Origin: Opisthocomus hoazin
Taxonomy: Eukaryota > Chordata > Aves > Opisthocomiformes > Opisthocomidae
Direction: 5' to 3'
DNA length: 64,000 nucleotides
Assembly (NCBI RefSeq): GCF_030867145.1
Contig: NC_134427.1
Location: 19,553,001 to 19,617,000, forward strand
Part shown: in pieces, positions 35,587 through 48,500 of the stretch
How positions within the stretch are numbered: position 1 is the stretch's first letter
Layout of the letters: the number at the start of each line of letters is the position of its first letter
Made by a program: the position numbers and the translations under genes
The notes under the pieces: model-generated
Seen by the model: only the letters and a program-made list of their open reading frames with translations
Database searches by the model: none
What the model was told of the DNA's origin: nothing

Positions 35587-36307
35587 CTAAGCAAAATCCA
35601 CAAACTCACAGCCTTCAATCTAGGTTTAGGAGCTTACTGGAAATCTCTCACATTCACACCCAAAGTTTTGTAAGCATGCAGAACTACGACATTAAGCACA
35701 CTCAGTAACAGCAAGAGAAGAGTAAGGATGACCTACTCCTGTTTGGGTGCCATTTCTTACCAAAGGCGTTTCCAAATGAGATAATTCAAATCAATGACTG
35801 GTCCAAGGGAGCTCACGACTTGGCCGACAGTGGCATTAATTTTAAATAATTTCTTCTCTGACATTCCCAGGCATTCTTTTACTCTTGCCTTTCATGGGAA
35901 AATATAAACAACTCTTCACAACACTGCTGTAGTTGATTAGTTCTTCTAAAGTCATCTCCTGTATATACATGTCCTAGTTACATTTTTCTTACTGCATGTC
36001 ATTATCACAATTAACATAATTTTGTACCATAATTTTTATATCTTTCCTTAATCTCACCTCCACAAATTCCTCTGCATGTATTCCTTATATAATTTGCTAC
36101 AGTAAGATAGGAGCTTATGCTGGTGAAGTTGTAATTACCTTCTATACAGTCTTCCTAGAACACCACATGTCTTATGTTTGCTAAAAAACTAGAAATTGCT
36201 CAAATTATGTTAATGTTTTTATATAAAAAGAAAGAACAACTGAACACAAGTTCTAGACTATTAATTCCTCTCATACTTCTAGCCACCAGCATGCAACAGA
36301 TAGTATT

Positions 36308-36356
36308 AAAAAAAAAAACCAACAACCAAAAAAAAAAACCACAAAAAGCAAAAATA
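36308..36356. repeat. A-rich low-complexity stretch
   Basis: Several A runs of 8-10 bases separated by CC or similar within about 50 bp. Simple sequence with no coding capacity. Confidence 0.75.
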
Positions 36357-37281
36357 ATAAGCAAAACAGATTGCTGGGGGTGAGGAGGAAGGTAAGGAAA
36401 ATAACATTTATTTGGAGATTCTTAACATATTGAGATCTATTTGTAGGCCTTCTGGCAGATGTTTGTTCTCATTACAAAGTTCCTCTCATGTAAAATAGTT
36501 TATTAAAAAGGATGGGGCACTGTTCCTAGCTTTCCACTGATGCTCTTGGCAAAGCACAAGCCACATTAGGTATTGATCCATGGTGTGTAGCTCAAAAACC
36601 CTGCAGAGCTACGCAGGATGCAGAAATATTTTTCAGAATTTGCCTCAGATGTTCCGACAGTCTCTGCTGCACAGCCCATTTATGTTCCCCTGAGGGAGCA
36701 GGGATCATTAGTATGGAAACCGGATATTAAGCCAACATTCAAGCCATCATCTCCTAGGGAAGTGGATTTACAGAGCTACAGAGATGTGGCAGGGTTTTTT
36801 TGCTACACAAAGATCAGGGATGAACACAGAATTCTAACTCCAGCTTTTCTCAGTTCAAGTTTTCAGCAGTGCCTGAACAATATGTAAGAAACATTTACTC
36901 TGTCAGGTTCCTCCTTCAGGCAAGGTCTGCATGGCCAGAGCTTACTGTACAGGCAAGTTCTCCCTCCCACTCTCAGTAGGTACCTGCAGTGACATTTAGC
37001 CTGCACTCTGCTTTCTAGGATAGACTTTAAGTACTTGGTGAAGATATTTGGTTCGTTGTAAATTGCTGTCTTGCTTATCAGAATAAATTGCATTACCTTA
37101 ATCCCTACAAGTCAAACTGTAGCAACTGTCATCTTCCATTTCAACCTCTCCTCGCAGCTGAAGAACAAACACGTTCTATTTCCATACTGTGTAATGGATG
37201 GCAGGGTTTCATCTGACTTGTTGTTCACATCCCAAGCGTACAAACTGTTTAGAAAATATTGTTTTTGTTACATGTAAGTTT

Positions 37282-37330
37282 AATAAAGTTTTGTAACAGC
37301 AGAGACTGCTGTTTAGGAAAGTTCTTTATT
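37282..37330. terminator. Facing poly(A) signals around a hairpin (transcript ends on both strands)
   Basis: A plus-strand AATAAA at 37282-37287 and a minus-strand AATAAA (plus TTTATT at 37325-37330) face each other across 37 bp. Between them an almost perfect inverted repeat, aacagcagagactgctgtt, lies at 37295-37313. The minus signal would give PSMD10 a 3' UTR of about 1 kb. The plus signal could end a long VSIG1 3' UTR. Cleavage itself cannot be seen from sequence. Confidence 0.45.
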
Positions 37331-38348
37331 TCACAGAAATGCATCAGCAACTTTTGTTCAGAAGGGGGAAATCTATCCCACAAGTGTCAAAAGTGATCTT
37401 AGCAACTTCAGAACAAGAAGGTCACCTTTCAGACTTGGTCTCTTTAGCTCCGCCTTCTAATAACTTACTACCAGGATTTGCTATGAGTAAACAGAGATTA
37501 AACCAGGCTTCTGTTACAAAACAAGATGGTAAGCTGCGAGCGTCAGTGCTACGTAATGAGAGTCAAACAGAACAGCAAAAGAAATCTACAGAAGGAGCAA
37601 GAGGAAATAAAATTAGATTCGAAGTACATCCCAGAGAAGTATCCAGAGCCATCCATTGTACAACACTATATTTGCAGAGGTAACCCTGAAACTGCACCTG
37701 CATTCCGCAAGCAGTCCAGTGCACTTCACCAAATACATGTATTTAAAGACTCAAAGAAACAGGATAACAATAGATAACAACAGGAAAGCTTTAAACACTC
37801 CGAGCTCACTTGAATAGACTAAGAAGAGTAAAAATGGATACAATTATCCAAGTAACTGAGCAAACTGCATTCTACAAAGGGACAGGTGTAGTTTAGAATC
37901 ATCTGGAGGAAGAGAATCAATACCCATAAAACACCAACAAAGATCCACACACAAAGCACAAAGGCTAAGGGAAAAAACAAAGACTCTAGAATAGTATTCC
38001 AAAATAAAATCGACTTTAAATGGATACAGCATTTTTGGTCCTGTGTCTTGAAAGAAATAATCCTAGACTAGGTTCTGAAATAGCAGGAATGACCGCATTT
38101 ATACAGATGATACTGTAAACTGAAAGAGAACAGCAATATACTGAAAAACACTTTAAAATCGGTGATCCATTTAATCAGCAGGAAGTACAAACGGTTGTTT
38201 TGGCACGGTACTTGCAGGAAAGCTAGAGATACACATTTTTTTACCATGCTGATGCCACACAGGACATCCTAGCTGAGTTATCAAAACACGAAGTTTGCAG
38301 TCTTAAATACAAGTGCAACTGCAAAGTGAGTCAAGTCAGCAGTCCCCG

Positions 38349-41115
38349 CTAGCCTTCCACCATTCTTTTAAGTATGGCTCCCAGGCCACCTTTTGCCACT
38401 TTCAGGGGGGTCAGTTCTTCTTTATTCTCAATAAGAATACTTGCACCGTGAGACACCAGCAGCTTTGCCTCCTCCACTCTCTCTTCATCACAGGCTAAAT
38501 GACTGCAATAAGAACAAGAAACCCACAGCCACCATTAAACAGTCCAAGCTTATAAAAAGCAGTTAATTATGCCTTGTCTAAACGACCGTGTGAATTCTGG
38601 GGGGGAGATACGTCCTAGAACAACAAAACCACATGCAACCAGCTACCTACATGGATTCCAAAGCTTGCTGTCCAGTCACTCTGCTGTCATTAAGCAACTC
38701 AAGAACGTTCCTCCTGCTACTGTCCTCGCAACGTTGAGGCACTTCTTTAGATTAGAATTTGGCCCTGAAGTCAGCAAAGCTAAGGAGCACATAACCCACA
38801 GTGAAAATGGAAAATGGTAATCTCTATTTGAATCAAAAGTGATAAACTAAATCATATAACACTTAAAAATGACCTGAAGAGTTACTGCAAATGCAGCAAA
38901 TGCTTTTTTCCATTTGGCATGGTATCTTGAGAAGAAACGTGTGTGTTCCAGGACAATACTGGGTTCCACGTGCAGCTAAAACATACTGCTTCATCTTGTT
39001 CACAGCAAAACCTTGATTCCACTGTAGACACGGCAGTCTTGCCACCAACTTCAAAGCAGCTAAATTCTTACTTTAACAGACTCAAATTGATCTCTAAGGT
39101 AATATCAAACACTGGACTGATTGTACTTGAATTGCAACTTATTTTCCTTAGAAAGGTGAAGAAAAGCTTCCATAATTAGTTCTTGCTTGGCAGCACAGAG
39201 CAGGCCAGCCTGCAAGACCAGTGTCCTCTGGCTTTGATGTCATCGGCTCGCTTTCTACCCTCTAGTGGCAACTGAACGTATTCCAAATTATTACAAAAGG
39301 TGTTCTGCACTTTTCAAGTAGATGTAGTAACACGAATTAAAGTATATATGTACACACACACAGGCAAAATACTACATGTGATTGCCTCAAATCCTTTTTA
39401 ATTACACAGAGGTGTGAAGCAAGGGAGTATTTTGAGGCAACGAGAAATTAAAAAAAGAAATGGAAGTAATGGAGCTTCATTTCATAGAGATTATGCTACA
39501 TTAAGCAAAATAAAAACAAAAAGTACTTACAGAGGAGTATTCCCTTCAGAGTCCTGTATATTAACAGACGCATTGTGCTGCAGAAGGATCTGTACCATTT
39601 TTAGGTTTCCTTTGGCTGCTGCTCTGTGTAACGGGGTGGATTCAAAATGATCTGTTGCATCTGGATCAGCTCCATTCTCTAGAAGCATAATTGCAATCTG
39701 AATATGTAGAAAGAGAAAGGGGTGGGGGGAGGAGGAGGGAAAGTTAATACAATTAAATGCTTCTTCCAAGAGCAACACCACCTCCAGTAGCACAGGCAAA
39801 CATACCTCCTGCTTGTTTTTGGAGGCTGCATAATGCAGGGGCGTACAGCCGTTCTGATTGACAGCATTAACGTGGGCACCCTTGGCAATGAGGGCTTTCA
39901 CAATTTCATCACGGCCTGCCGAAGCGGCAATATGTAAGGGAGTCCAACCAGCCTACAGAGGCAAGAAAAAACCCACGTTATTCAAACCAGGAGTTTCACG
40001 CAAAAACCATGACAAAGCATAACCCCAATACAGACGTGACTACTCGTTAGCCGTACTGCACATATTCTCGTAACCGTAAAGCTAAACATTATCAGTTGTC
40101 ACCAGAGAGACAAGTCTCGCGCCCTCTCACGTGCCTGCATTCAGCACCTGACTAAAGCTGCCAGTTCAACGACAGAAATCACTTCCGTTATGCAGTTATG
40201 CACGGCGTCTTGCAGGGCACTTTGCCCCTGCAGAAATCGCCACAGTGCTTTTTTAAGAATAAGTAAGAGTGGCAGAAAAGGGCATCCAAAAGTTTACGCG
40301 ATCTCTTCTATATCCCACCCTCTAATTAAACTGATGGGACAGCATTGCCTTCTTCAAGGATGATCTTTAGGATGCTTCATAACAGATGTAATTATTTCAA
40401 CCCTTCCTCCAGAACAGGAACCGACCACCTCCTCCTCCAGAACAGGAACCAGCCACCTCCTCCTCCAGAACAGGAACCGGCCACCTCCTCTGCGACTGTG
40501 CAACCCCTGAACCTGTCACCTGCTCTACAACGCCCTCCCCAACAATGAGAACTCTGCAGGGTTCCTCACGATGTGGCACAACACACTTAAGAGGATCACA
40601 CTGGGCTAGAGACAACACGACCCCCCCCCAACGACGACCCAAACGCCCCTGCTTTTGCAGCTTTGCTCTTAAGGAGCGTTTCACTAAAATTCCTGGACAA
40701 AAAGCAGGACTCGGCAGGGCTGAGTCACGGGCAATAAGCAAGGGGCAGTAAGGGCAATAAGGGTCCCGGCAGGGCTGCCCCACTCACATCGTCCTTCTCG
40801 CCCACCGGCACGCCGAGGCTGAGGAGGAGCTCGGCGACGTCCACGTGTCCCGCCGAGCAGGCCCAGTGCAGCGCGGTCCGCCTGTCCTGAGGGAGGGAAG
40901 GAGGGAGCCGGCGCTGAGCGGGAGGGGAGCGGCCGGCGGGAGCGGCCCCGCAGGCCGCCCGCTCCCGCGCCGGCGGCCGGGGAGGGCGGGAGGCGGCTGA
41001 CCTGGTCGGCCTTGGTGGCCAGGGCCCTGTCGCGCAGCAGCTGGGCCCGCAGCTCCTCCAGCCGCCCCGCGTAGGCCAGGTTGCAGACCCGCACGTCGGA
41101 CACGGCGCCCTCCAT
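38349..41115 (-). CDS. PSMD10: 26S proteasome non-ATPase regulatory subunit 10 (gankyrin)
   Basis: Ankyrin-repeat chaperone that binds the RPT3/PSMC4 ATPase during assembly of the 19S base; in mammals it also binds CDK4 and MDM2. Five coding exons on the minus strand: 41115-41002, 40886-40788, 39952-39806, 39697-39531 and 38502-38349. Together they give 681 nt and 226 residues, the same length as human. The start MEGAVSDVRVCNLAYAGRLE and the end ILKRMVEG match the family. The ankyrin repeats carry the usual TPLH..A motifs (GWTPLHIAASAGR, GCTPLHYAASKN, STPLHRAAAKGN). All junctions keep frame with GT-AG ends. The ATG sits 276 bp from the ATG4A start in a shared CpG-rich promoter. The gene appears intact. 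Poly(A) is probably near 37325. Confidence 0.96.
40404..40490. repeat. 28-bp minisatellite, about three copies
   Basis: A unit containing ccagaacaggaacc(g/a) followed by a CCACCTCCTCCT stretch repeats with starts at 40411, 40439 and 40467, a period of 28. It lies in PSMD10 intron 2. Copies differ by single bases. Confidence 0.9.
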
Positions 41116-41391
41116 GCTCACCGCCTCGCCCTGCCGACAGGGGCGGGGCTCCGGCTTGCGCCCCGGCCAACCAGAGGGACGCCGGCGTCAGCCCAGCCAA
41201 TTGAACCCGCCGGCCTGCTCGTCTCTCCCCCCCTTCCTCGAGCTGCGGGGACTGCCGGGATTTGTAGTCCAGCGGGCGGGAGGCGGTGCGCTGCGGCCGG
41301 TCGGCGGGACTGCGGCTCCCAGGGTGCCCCGCGCGGCGGCCGTGTTGTGCCTCCGTGTCGGGGCGAGGAGGAGGATGGTGACAGCGGGAGG
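41116..41391. promoter_or_regulatory. Divergent promoter of PSMD10 (-) and ATG4A (+)
   Basis: Only 276 bp separate the two start codons, so both 5' UTRs and the core promoter lie here. There is no TATA box. A CCAAT box stands at 41197-41201. A perfect ZNF143/Staf-type motif on the minus strand at 41256-41268 reads ACTACAAATCCCG, and a second weaker one (actgcggctcccaggg) is at 41309-41324. These elements are common in TATA-less bidirectional promoters. Transcription start sites are not determined. Confidence 0.8.
41256..41268 (-). promoter_or_regulatory. ZNF143/Staf-type site
   Basis: The minus strand fits the known promoter consensus ACTAYRNNNCCCR at every defined position. It lies roughly midway between the two start codons. 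Binding is inferred from the motif only. Confidence 0.7.
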
Positions 41392-42558
41392 ATGGAGTCG
41401 GGTGAGGGGTGGCGGCGGCGGCCCGGGGCCGCGGAGGGGGAGAGGGGCGGGCGGGGCAGGGAGGCCGGTGAGGGGCCGGGCCGGCGGCCCGCCCGCCCCA
41501 GGGGCCGCGGGCTGAGGGGCGAGGCGGGAGGCGGCGGCGCTGCCCTGGGAGAGGGGTTTGGCCGGCGGGGCCCCGCGGCCTCTCCCGGGGGTGAGGGGCT
41601 CGGCCGGCCGCGCTGGGGCCGGTGTCGAGGCGGGCGGCTGCCGCGGGGCCGGGCCGGTGGAAGGTCGGGGCTGTGCGGGAGGGAAACGGGAGAGCCCGGC
41701 GGTTCCTTCCCCGAGGGCCTCAGGGGTTCCCTGACAGCGGGGGTGGGGTGGGGGGGTGGAGCTTTAAAACCTTACTTGAAAAATAAGATACAATTGCATT
41801 TGCTTTCAGCTTGTGGTTTTTTAGCAATGTATTCCTTAAGATTGGTGTGTAAAAGAAATAATTTTACATTAATTTCTGCACTTGAAGGCCTGTTTTCCTC
41901 TTCCAACAACCCCTGCTTTAATTAGTTTATCTAATGGAATGGTCTTCCTTAAGCACTGTTAATTATCATTTGTCATTTTTACAGTAAACAGGTCTAGCAC
42001 TGAATAACAACATTAATTTATCTTCTATTTTGAAGCGTTCCAAATCTCCAGTTAGGAAAGTAAAACTCAGCCGTGCTAACGTTTCTCACGTGCTTCCCAT
42101 TAAGCACGAGGACGTAACCGCTCTGAGCATAGCTAAGATCGAGCGTGGGCACCTGCGCTGCGATGCCTAAATTGTTTTCCCCTTTCCTCATTTCCTTGAG
42201 CTGAGTCTTACTCTCGCTGCAGTCATCCTGAACTTCTGCTGCTGTCTTGGGTCAGACTGACTATAATCCAGGTGCCGTGTTATTCTCTCAGCCCTCGCTG
42301 AGAACTGAAATAAAAACCAGCCGGGACATTGGATATTTCGGTGCCAGAACAGCTTGTTAAAGGAAAAGAGTAAACGCAGCTGGCAGCACCGTTCAGAAGA
42401 CCCAAATACTGCACGGACTAGCTGCAGCTAGTGCAGCCCAGGAACTCAAAGCTGTGTGTGAAAGAACAAAGGGACAAAATGGAGTTTGAATTTTGTGTGT
42501 TGCTGTTCAGTTTTATCTAGGTATGAAAACCAGATCACGATTTTGTCAGACTACTTAG
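41375..42558 (+). promoter_or_regulatory. Overlapping upstream open frame at the ATG4A start
   Basis: An ATG at 41375-41377 precedes the ATG4A start by 17 bp in a different frame, with the same AGG-ATG-G context. After splicing of exon 1 (ends 41401) to exon 2 (starts 42511) it would read 24 codons and stop at 42556-42558, overlapping the main frame. It matters only if transcripts start upstream of 41375, which is likely but not shown. Confidence 0.55.
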
Positions 42559-45500
42559 AAGAATTTCCAGAAACTGATGAGCCCGCGTGGATTCTGGGAA
42601 GGCAACACCACCTAAACACAGGTATCTCCAGAATGAGAATTCACCTGAAAAATCTGTAGAGCATTCACAGGTTCACATGCAGTAGCAGCTCCTGATTTCC
42701 TTTTGTTCTCCAAATGTCTCATGAGAGAAGTTTGTTCTCCATCCACAGGACACCAACTAGAAGCAGCGGTATTCATCCTAAAATGAAACCAGAAGTTCAC
42801 TAATATACTTTCTACCATAATTCATGCAAAGAGATCGTACTTGTAGCAAAGGCTAGTCAGGTGTAAGGCTGGTCGTTTCTCAACCGCAGATGCCTCAGAT
42901 ATAGATAAATAATTTGGGGGGATCTTCGTTATTACTAATGTTATTTGCCCTTGAGGGATGCTTGTCTGCAGCCTCTTATTTGCGACTAAAATGATATTTC
43001 AAAAGAAAAATAATAGTAATAATAAAATTAATCCAGGGCATGTACTGTATTGTGATGAAAATAAATATATGACCTAGAAGTCATAGCAGAGTGATGTATT
43101 TATATATCGTAGAAAAATGAGATTTCAGAAATTAGTTTTGCCCCCTGGGGAGAAGACCAGGGGATCCTCCTGTGTGACATGCCAAGGGCAGTGGCCGTCA
43201 GTGCAGGCCTGGTGTCCAAGGCGCTGAGGGTACCGCACACAGCCGTGGTCGGCTGAAGGATCGCTTGAAAAGGCCAGTCAGGCTGAGCCACGGCTCAGGG
43301 AAAGTGCAGCAAATATATAATTCTGAAGAGTCCTTCTGAGCCTTTGGGAGAATTCTGTAAGTGCATGTATCAGGAAAAAAAAAACAAGAGAGAGATACTT
43401 AATTAAATTTAATGATATTTACTTAATTAAATTTAATGATATTAACCTTTTCTTAAAATGACCCCGCATCGGGTTTGGAGGTAATGCATAATTCCATGTT
43501 GGTTTGTGTGTAGAAATTCTTCACCTTTCTTAACTTGCTCTACCACTTCTTTCCCGAGGACATAGTTCTCCGTTGTTGTTTTGTTCAAGCTGGGTATAGT
43601 CATTCCAAACACCCTGTAAAACTTCATTGGCTAACAATTATTTCATCGTTAACATTAATTAGCAGTCTACAAAAGCTCTGTGTTTAAATAGCTAAAAAAT
43701 GTTTTAAATATTAAGGGTCTTATATGTAAAAGCTAACAGGAGTCTTCCTGCGCTCTATATATTGACTGCCCAGGGAAGATTAGAGTTTTTCAGTTTTAAA
43801 AGTTCATTTTAATAATTTATTTTCTCTTAAAAATATTCTAGACAAATCTAAGTTCTTGCTGGATATAAGTGCTCGTCTCTGGTTTACGTATAGAAGAAAG
43901 TTTTCGCCTATCGGTGAGTATGCATCAGACCAGCTGCCTTGTTATACGTTAGATAGCAGTGATGTTATCATGGACTGAAAAATGGTTTTTACAGTATTAG
44001 AACATTTTGAGCATCGTTTTAACTGTTTATGCAAACAAAATATTAGAGCTGTTAAAAACTGTGTTTACCTGTACCTCCCTGTCATCAGGTCTCCGTGTTT
44101 GTAGAGCAAGCAGTAAAGTTACGGCCCGCAGTGTGGAAAGAAAAGGTCTTGCTCAGTGCTGCTTATCTGTAGGACAATTGTTAGAGATTTTAACTCCAAA
44201 ATTTTCTCTCAGGCGCTGTGCTCATTTTAAAGCCCGTGTTGATTGTAATGAATTTTTTTAATAGGAGGCACTGGTCCTTCGTCTGATGCTGGCTGGGGAT
44301 GTATGCTGCGATGTGGGCAGATGATGCTGGCCCAGGCGCTGATCTGCAGACATTTAGGAAGAGGTGAGTACTGTTGCTGAGTGAACTTCTGTGTTGTTTG
44401 GAGACCATTTCAATTTTGTTGTAGTTTTCCATAAAAGCACGAAATGTATATTTATTGATGAAACTTTCTCTGATGCCCTGATAGGAGTTACTAGTGAATT
44501 ATTCTTGTCTGATGGGGTGAAGTCATGCTGGCCTTAAGCAGAGAAATAGAGGGATGACAAATAGGGAATCCCGTTGTCATTGTTTTATAAAATTTTTCGA
44601 GGAATACCCAAGTTGAGGCCAAGGGAGAAGCTGCGGCCGTGGGCCGGAGTTCTTACCCTTCCCTTCATTGCTCACGTAGCCACCAGATGTTTGCACAGGG
44701 TGACTGTGTGAACAGTGACATAGTGATAGACATCGTACAAAGTACTTCACAGACCACACACCCTCACCAGCCTGAGGTCCAAACCCCACAACAGAACCCG
44801 TTAGTGCAAGCTCTTAAGCCTGCATCAGCACCTCGCATCGCAGGTGGGTATCGTAGGTCTGGTCTATGTGTAGCTGCTCTGTCAATCAAATGATTACGGG
44901 TAGGTCTTGTGATCCTTACACCGTTGTGCTGGGGTTTCTGTGGCAGCAGGCTTTGTGGATTTATCATTTATCTGCTTCAATACCTGAATCCACAGAAGGG
45001 TTTATCCACTTGAATAGCAGAGTCCACAGAATGGAGGTGCAAAGATTTAACTGAAGGAGTAGGCAAACAAGCAAATCACCTGAGAAAAACTAGGATATGA
45101 ACTCGCAGTGTGTAGCCACTTCATAGTATCAGTCCTGTGTATGTGCTTCTCTGTCAGTAAATGGGTGGCGACTACCTTACGTTAGCAGCGAGAGCATACG
45201 TGGCAAAGCTGTGTTTTGGGTTTTGCTGTGGGAGAGGGCCAGCACTGTGTTTGGACTTTGCTTTATGGATCTTATATCACTATCTGATGTACGCTTACAA
45301 ATCTGAAAAAATCTAAACAGAGCATATAGTTCTAGACAATCTTGGAAGCTCACATACAGCAGTGATCACAAGCATCTTGGCAGTGATCACGCAGAGTATA
45401 TTTGCAGTTGACATTTTTGTTTTATTTTCCTAGTTTTCACAATCTAGACTGTGATGATAAAGGACAGCTTGATAATAAATGACAAGCTGTGACTTCTAGA

Positions 45501-48500
45501 AACTCTAAACAAAATGTAAATATTAGAGATGAATTGTACATGAGTTGTTTCACATCTCATTGTATGGCTTTCTACTATCTAGAAATTTGATCGGGACAAT
45601 GGAAACGTTATTTTGTTAACGTGTATAACTTTTTTCCTGTAAGACTGGCAATGGGAAAAACACAAAAAACAACCAGAAGAATATCACAGAATCTTACGGT
45701 GCTTTCTAGACAGAAAAGATTGCTGTTATTCCATCCACCAAATGGGTAAGAACATGCATCAACTTTTTTTCTCCCCACTGAAATTCCTACTGTATTGAAA
45801 CTTTCTAATTTGAAATATGATAATTTGAAATTTTAAAAAGGTGATTATGAAGACAATGTACATGTTTATATATAAATTAAAATGCATACAAATGGGTACA
45901 AAGTATAATAATTCAGAAATGTCATTCGCTGAGACCTAAATAAATCTGTGTGCTAGAATCTAGCTCTTCATAAATTATGTAAGCCTTGGGTACCAGAGTT
46001 GATAGCATTAAAATAGACAATCACGAAATTTTTTGCTGTAATTTGTAATAAAGGACAGTAATATTTGTAATTCTTATTACAGTTTAGGAACTTTTGGGGA
46101 AGGAACTAGCAGTCATTAAGATTGGAAAAGAGCATAGATTGAGAAAATAATTGTTGCTAAATACCGTTTGCAATTGCTCTAGAATGTATGTCAAAATACT
46201 AGTAGGTCGTGCTATTCAATATATATTGTGACCAGACTCTCTGTGGTCTTTTTTTTCTTTTCTCTTTGTGTGTGTTTTCCCTCATAAAAACAGCGCAGAT
46301 GGGTGTTGGAGAGGGGAAATCAATTGGAGAATGGTTTGGACCAAATACAGTTGCTCAAGTACTGAAGTAAGTCAAATGACACGAGCTCATTCAGAATGTC
46401 CTCCCCTGGGGCAGCTAAGGTCAGAGACCAAGATAAGGCCCAAGAGGCAGTTTTAAAGGCTGATCTTGCTCTTGCTTAGAATTAGGAATATGTATGCTGT
46501 GTGTTCGCAAGTAGAGTGCGGACCGCGATGCTGTAGTGCGGTGGGCAGGTACGGAGTTGGGGTTGGGCGAGTTCTAAATTACCGTATGCCAAGAGCCTGG
46601 GGAAGGCCTGCAGAAAGGTCTCCCGTGCTGTGCCGTTGACGTGCCCTAACCAGTAAGCACCAGAGATGCGTGTCCCTTCCCACAGGGTGGCACAGCTTTG
46701 ACAGGGCAGGATTGCCACCGTGCAGGCCAGCGCGGTGGTGTGAAACGTCGGAGTGAAGCCATCCAGGCCAAGGAGGGAACTGACCTGCAGTGTTTCGCTG
46801 CCTGAGCCGCAGCTCTGCCTGAAGGCTGCCGTGTGCAACACGGGCAGCTCTTCCTGGACCAGAAGCCACGCTGAGAAGAGCTGACTTGCTCCATTTCTGA
46901 GGGATGGGTGGAGGTGCCAGATCTCAGGTGGAGGCTGGACTGCAGGTCCTGGGTGCTCGGCAGCAATTCTTTGCAGCCCTGGGACTGACACGCATTCTGG
47001 AGAGAAAGAGAGAGGAGCTAAAGCATGCGCTGGCCTCCAGCTCTGCTCACTTACAAATTCTTCATGGCTTAGTGCTCACGTACAGGTTTTTCTGGCTTAT
47101 TTTAGACAGCTGACTCTGCCTGGGCAGCTTAAGAGTGTAGCTCCCTTCTCCAGAGTTTTGGATTTCACACAAGTGGACAGAAACCTGTGTGCTATAATGC
47201 CTCCCTCCTAACTCTTTCTGCCAGAAACCTTTAGCTGATCCAGCTTTGAACACCCTGAGTCCGCTGTCCACACATGCACAGAAATAGTTCCACTGAATTT
47301 ACTGGAACTTCTTAAGCAAAAAGCGATGTGCAAAACTGGCACCAGAATTTTTTTCCTTCTCTAGACAGTGCCAAGCACAACAGGCAGGATCCCATTGCGG
47401 AGGCTGTTAAATGCAATAAAATGTAATAAACATAATTACGTGGTTGAGCTGTTACTATCGCTGCATTTGGCAAAAGGACAAAACAGCTTTCACATGATAC
47501 GGTGTGCGTGCTTTTCCTGGTACCACTCAGTATTTATTTTTCTAAATATATTAAACTGTAAATATTCAAAGTTCTCTTTTTATTACATGGAGACTTAAAA
47601 AAAAAAAATCTAACAAATATGTTTTTCCAAAGAAACACTTTTTTTTACTCAAGAACCATCTAATTGTACTGAAGGAAAAGCTATGCCTGTGGTCCTAATT
47701 AGTTTATATTAATTACTACTTTAATGTTTTCTAGGAAGCTTGCTTTATTTGATGAATGGAATTCATTAGCAGTGTACGTATCTATGGACAATACAGTGGT
47801 CATTGAAGATATCAGTAAGTGAAACATGAGTTCTCTGATTACAGTATTTGATTTGACTCCACTTTCCTGAATCTATCGAAATATGAACAGAATGCTTTTG
47901 GGCCATCCCTGCTAGTTCCCAGGGAAAGAAAAGGAATAAAGGAAATGCAGACTCAGGTTTTGGGTGTCCAGAACTAAAGGTAGCGCAGAATGACGTAGGC
48001 CTTTTTGGTGGCCACCTCACATACCGTGGAGTTTGGTCTGTGCTAGCTAAACTCCTATCTGAGAAATGGAACGAAGCTGCAGCGTGTAGAAATAGAGAAC
48101 TGTTTTTAATACAGAGCTTGCCAAAGAGATGTGCTTTTGTCCTGCAAAAGAGAAACCAGGGGCAGATCCTAGAGAAACACATGTCCAGGTTTCATTTTCA
48201 GTTGGAAGAAAGGTGGGTTTACAAGTGGTATTTATCCACAGCTTATTTCTACTTTAGTCCCTTCTCCTGCTTATTTTATGTTCGCTTCATTGGAAGTAAG
48301 GAGTTCCCTGAAGAGTTCCTAATGCTATCATCTCTGCCATTTCATTTCCCTGACATTTTATGGGCAAAGCTTGCCAGTATTAATAATGCTAGTAGTAAAT
48401 GTAACTTCAGTCTTAAATTTTGATCCCCCTGTCGTGTATCTCATGTCTCACTAATGTGCCAGCACATATTCTGTCTGCTAGAATTACGTCTTCTAAATAG

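Larger units (their letters stand above)
33643..37281 (+). other. VSIG1 3' UTR and VSIG1-PSMD10 interval
   Basis: The VSIG1 stop is at 33640-33642. The first canonical AATAAA on this strand that I see is at 35359-35364, which would give a 3' UTR of about 1.7 kb. A second lies at 37282-37287. Plus-strand open frames at 36618-36887 and 37339-37777 are protein-like in composition but have no convincing splice sites or family match. A minus-strand coding-like exon at 35396-35586 is listed separately. Confidence 0.5.
40780..41770. promoter_or_regulatory. CpG island over the PSMD10/ATG4A head-to-head start
   Basis: Very GC-rich, CpG-dense DNA spans PSMD10 exons 1-2, the divergent intergenic gap, and ATG4A exon 1 with the start of its intron. 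GC and CpG content drop sharply after about 41760. This is the typical picture of a housekeeping bidirectional promoter. Confidence 0.85.
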
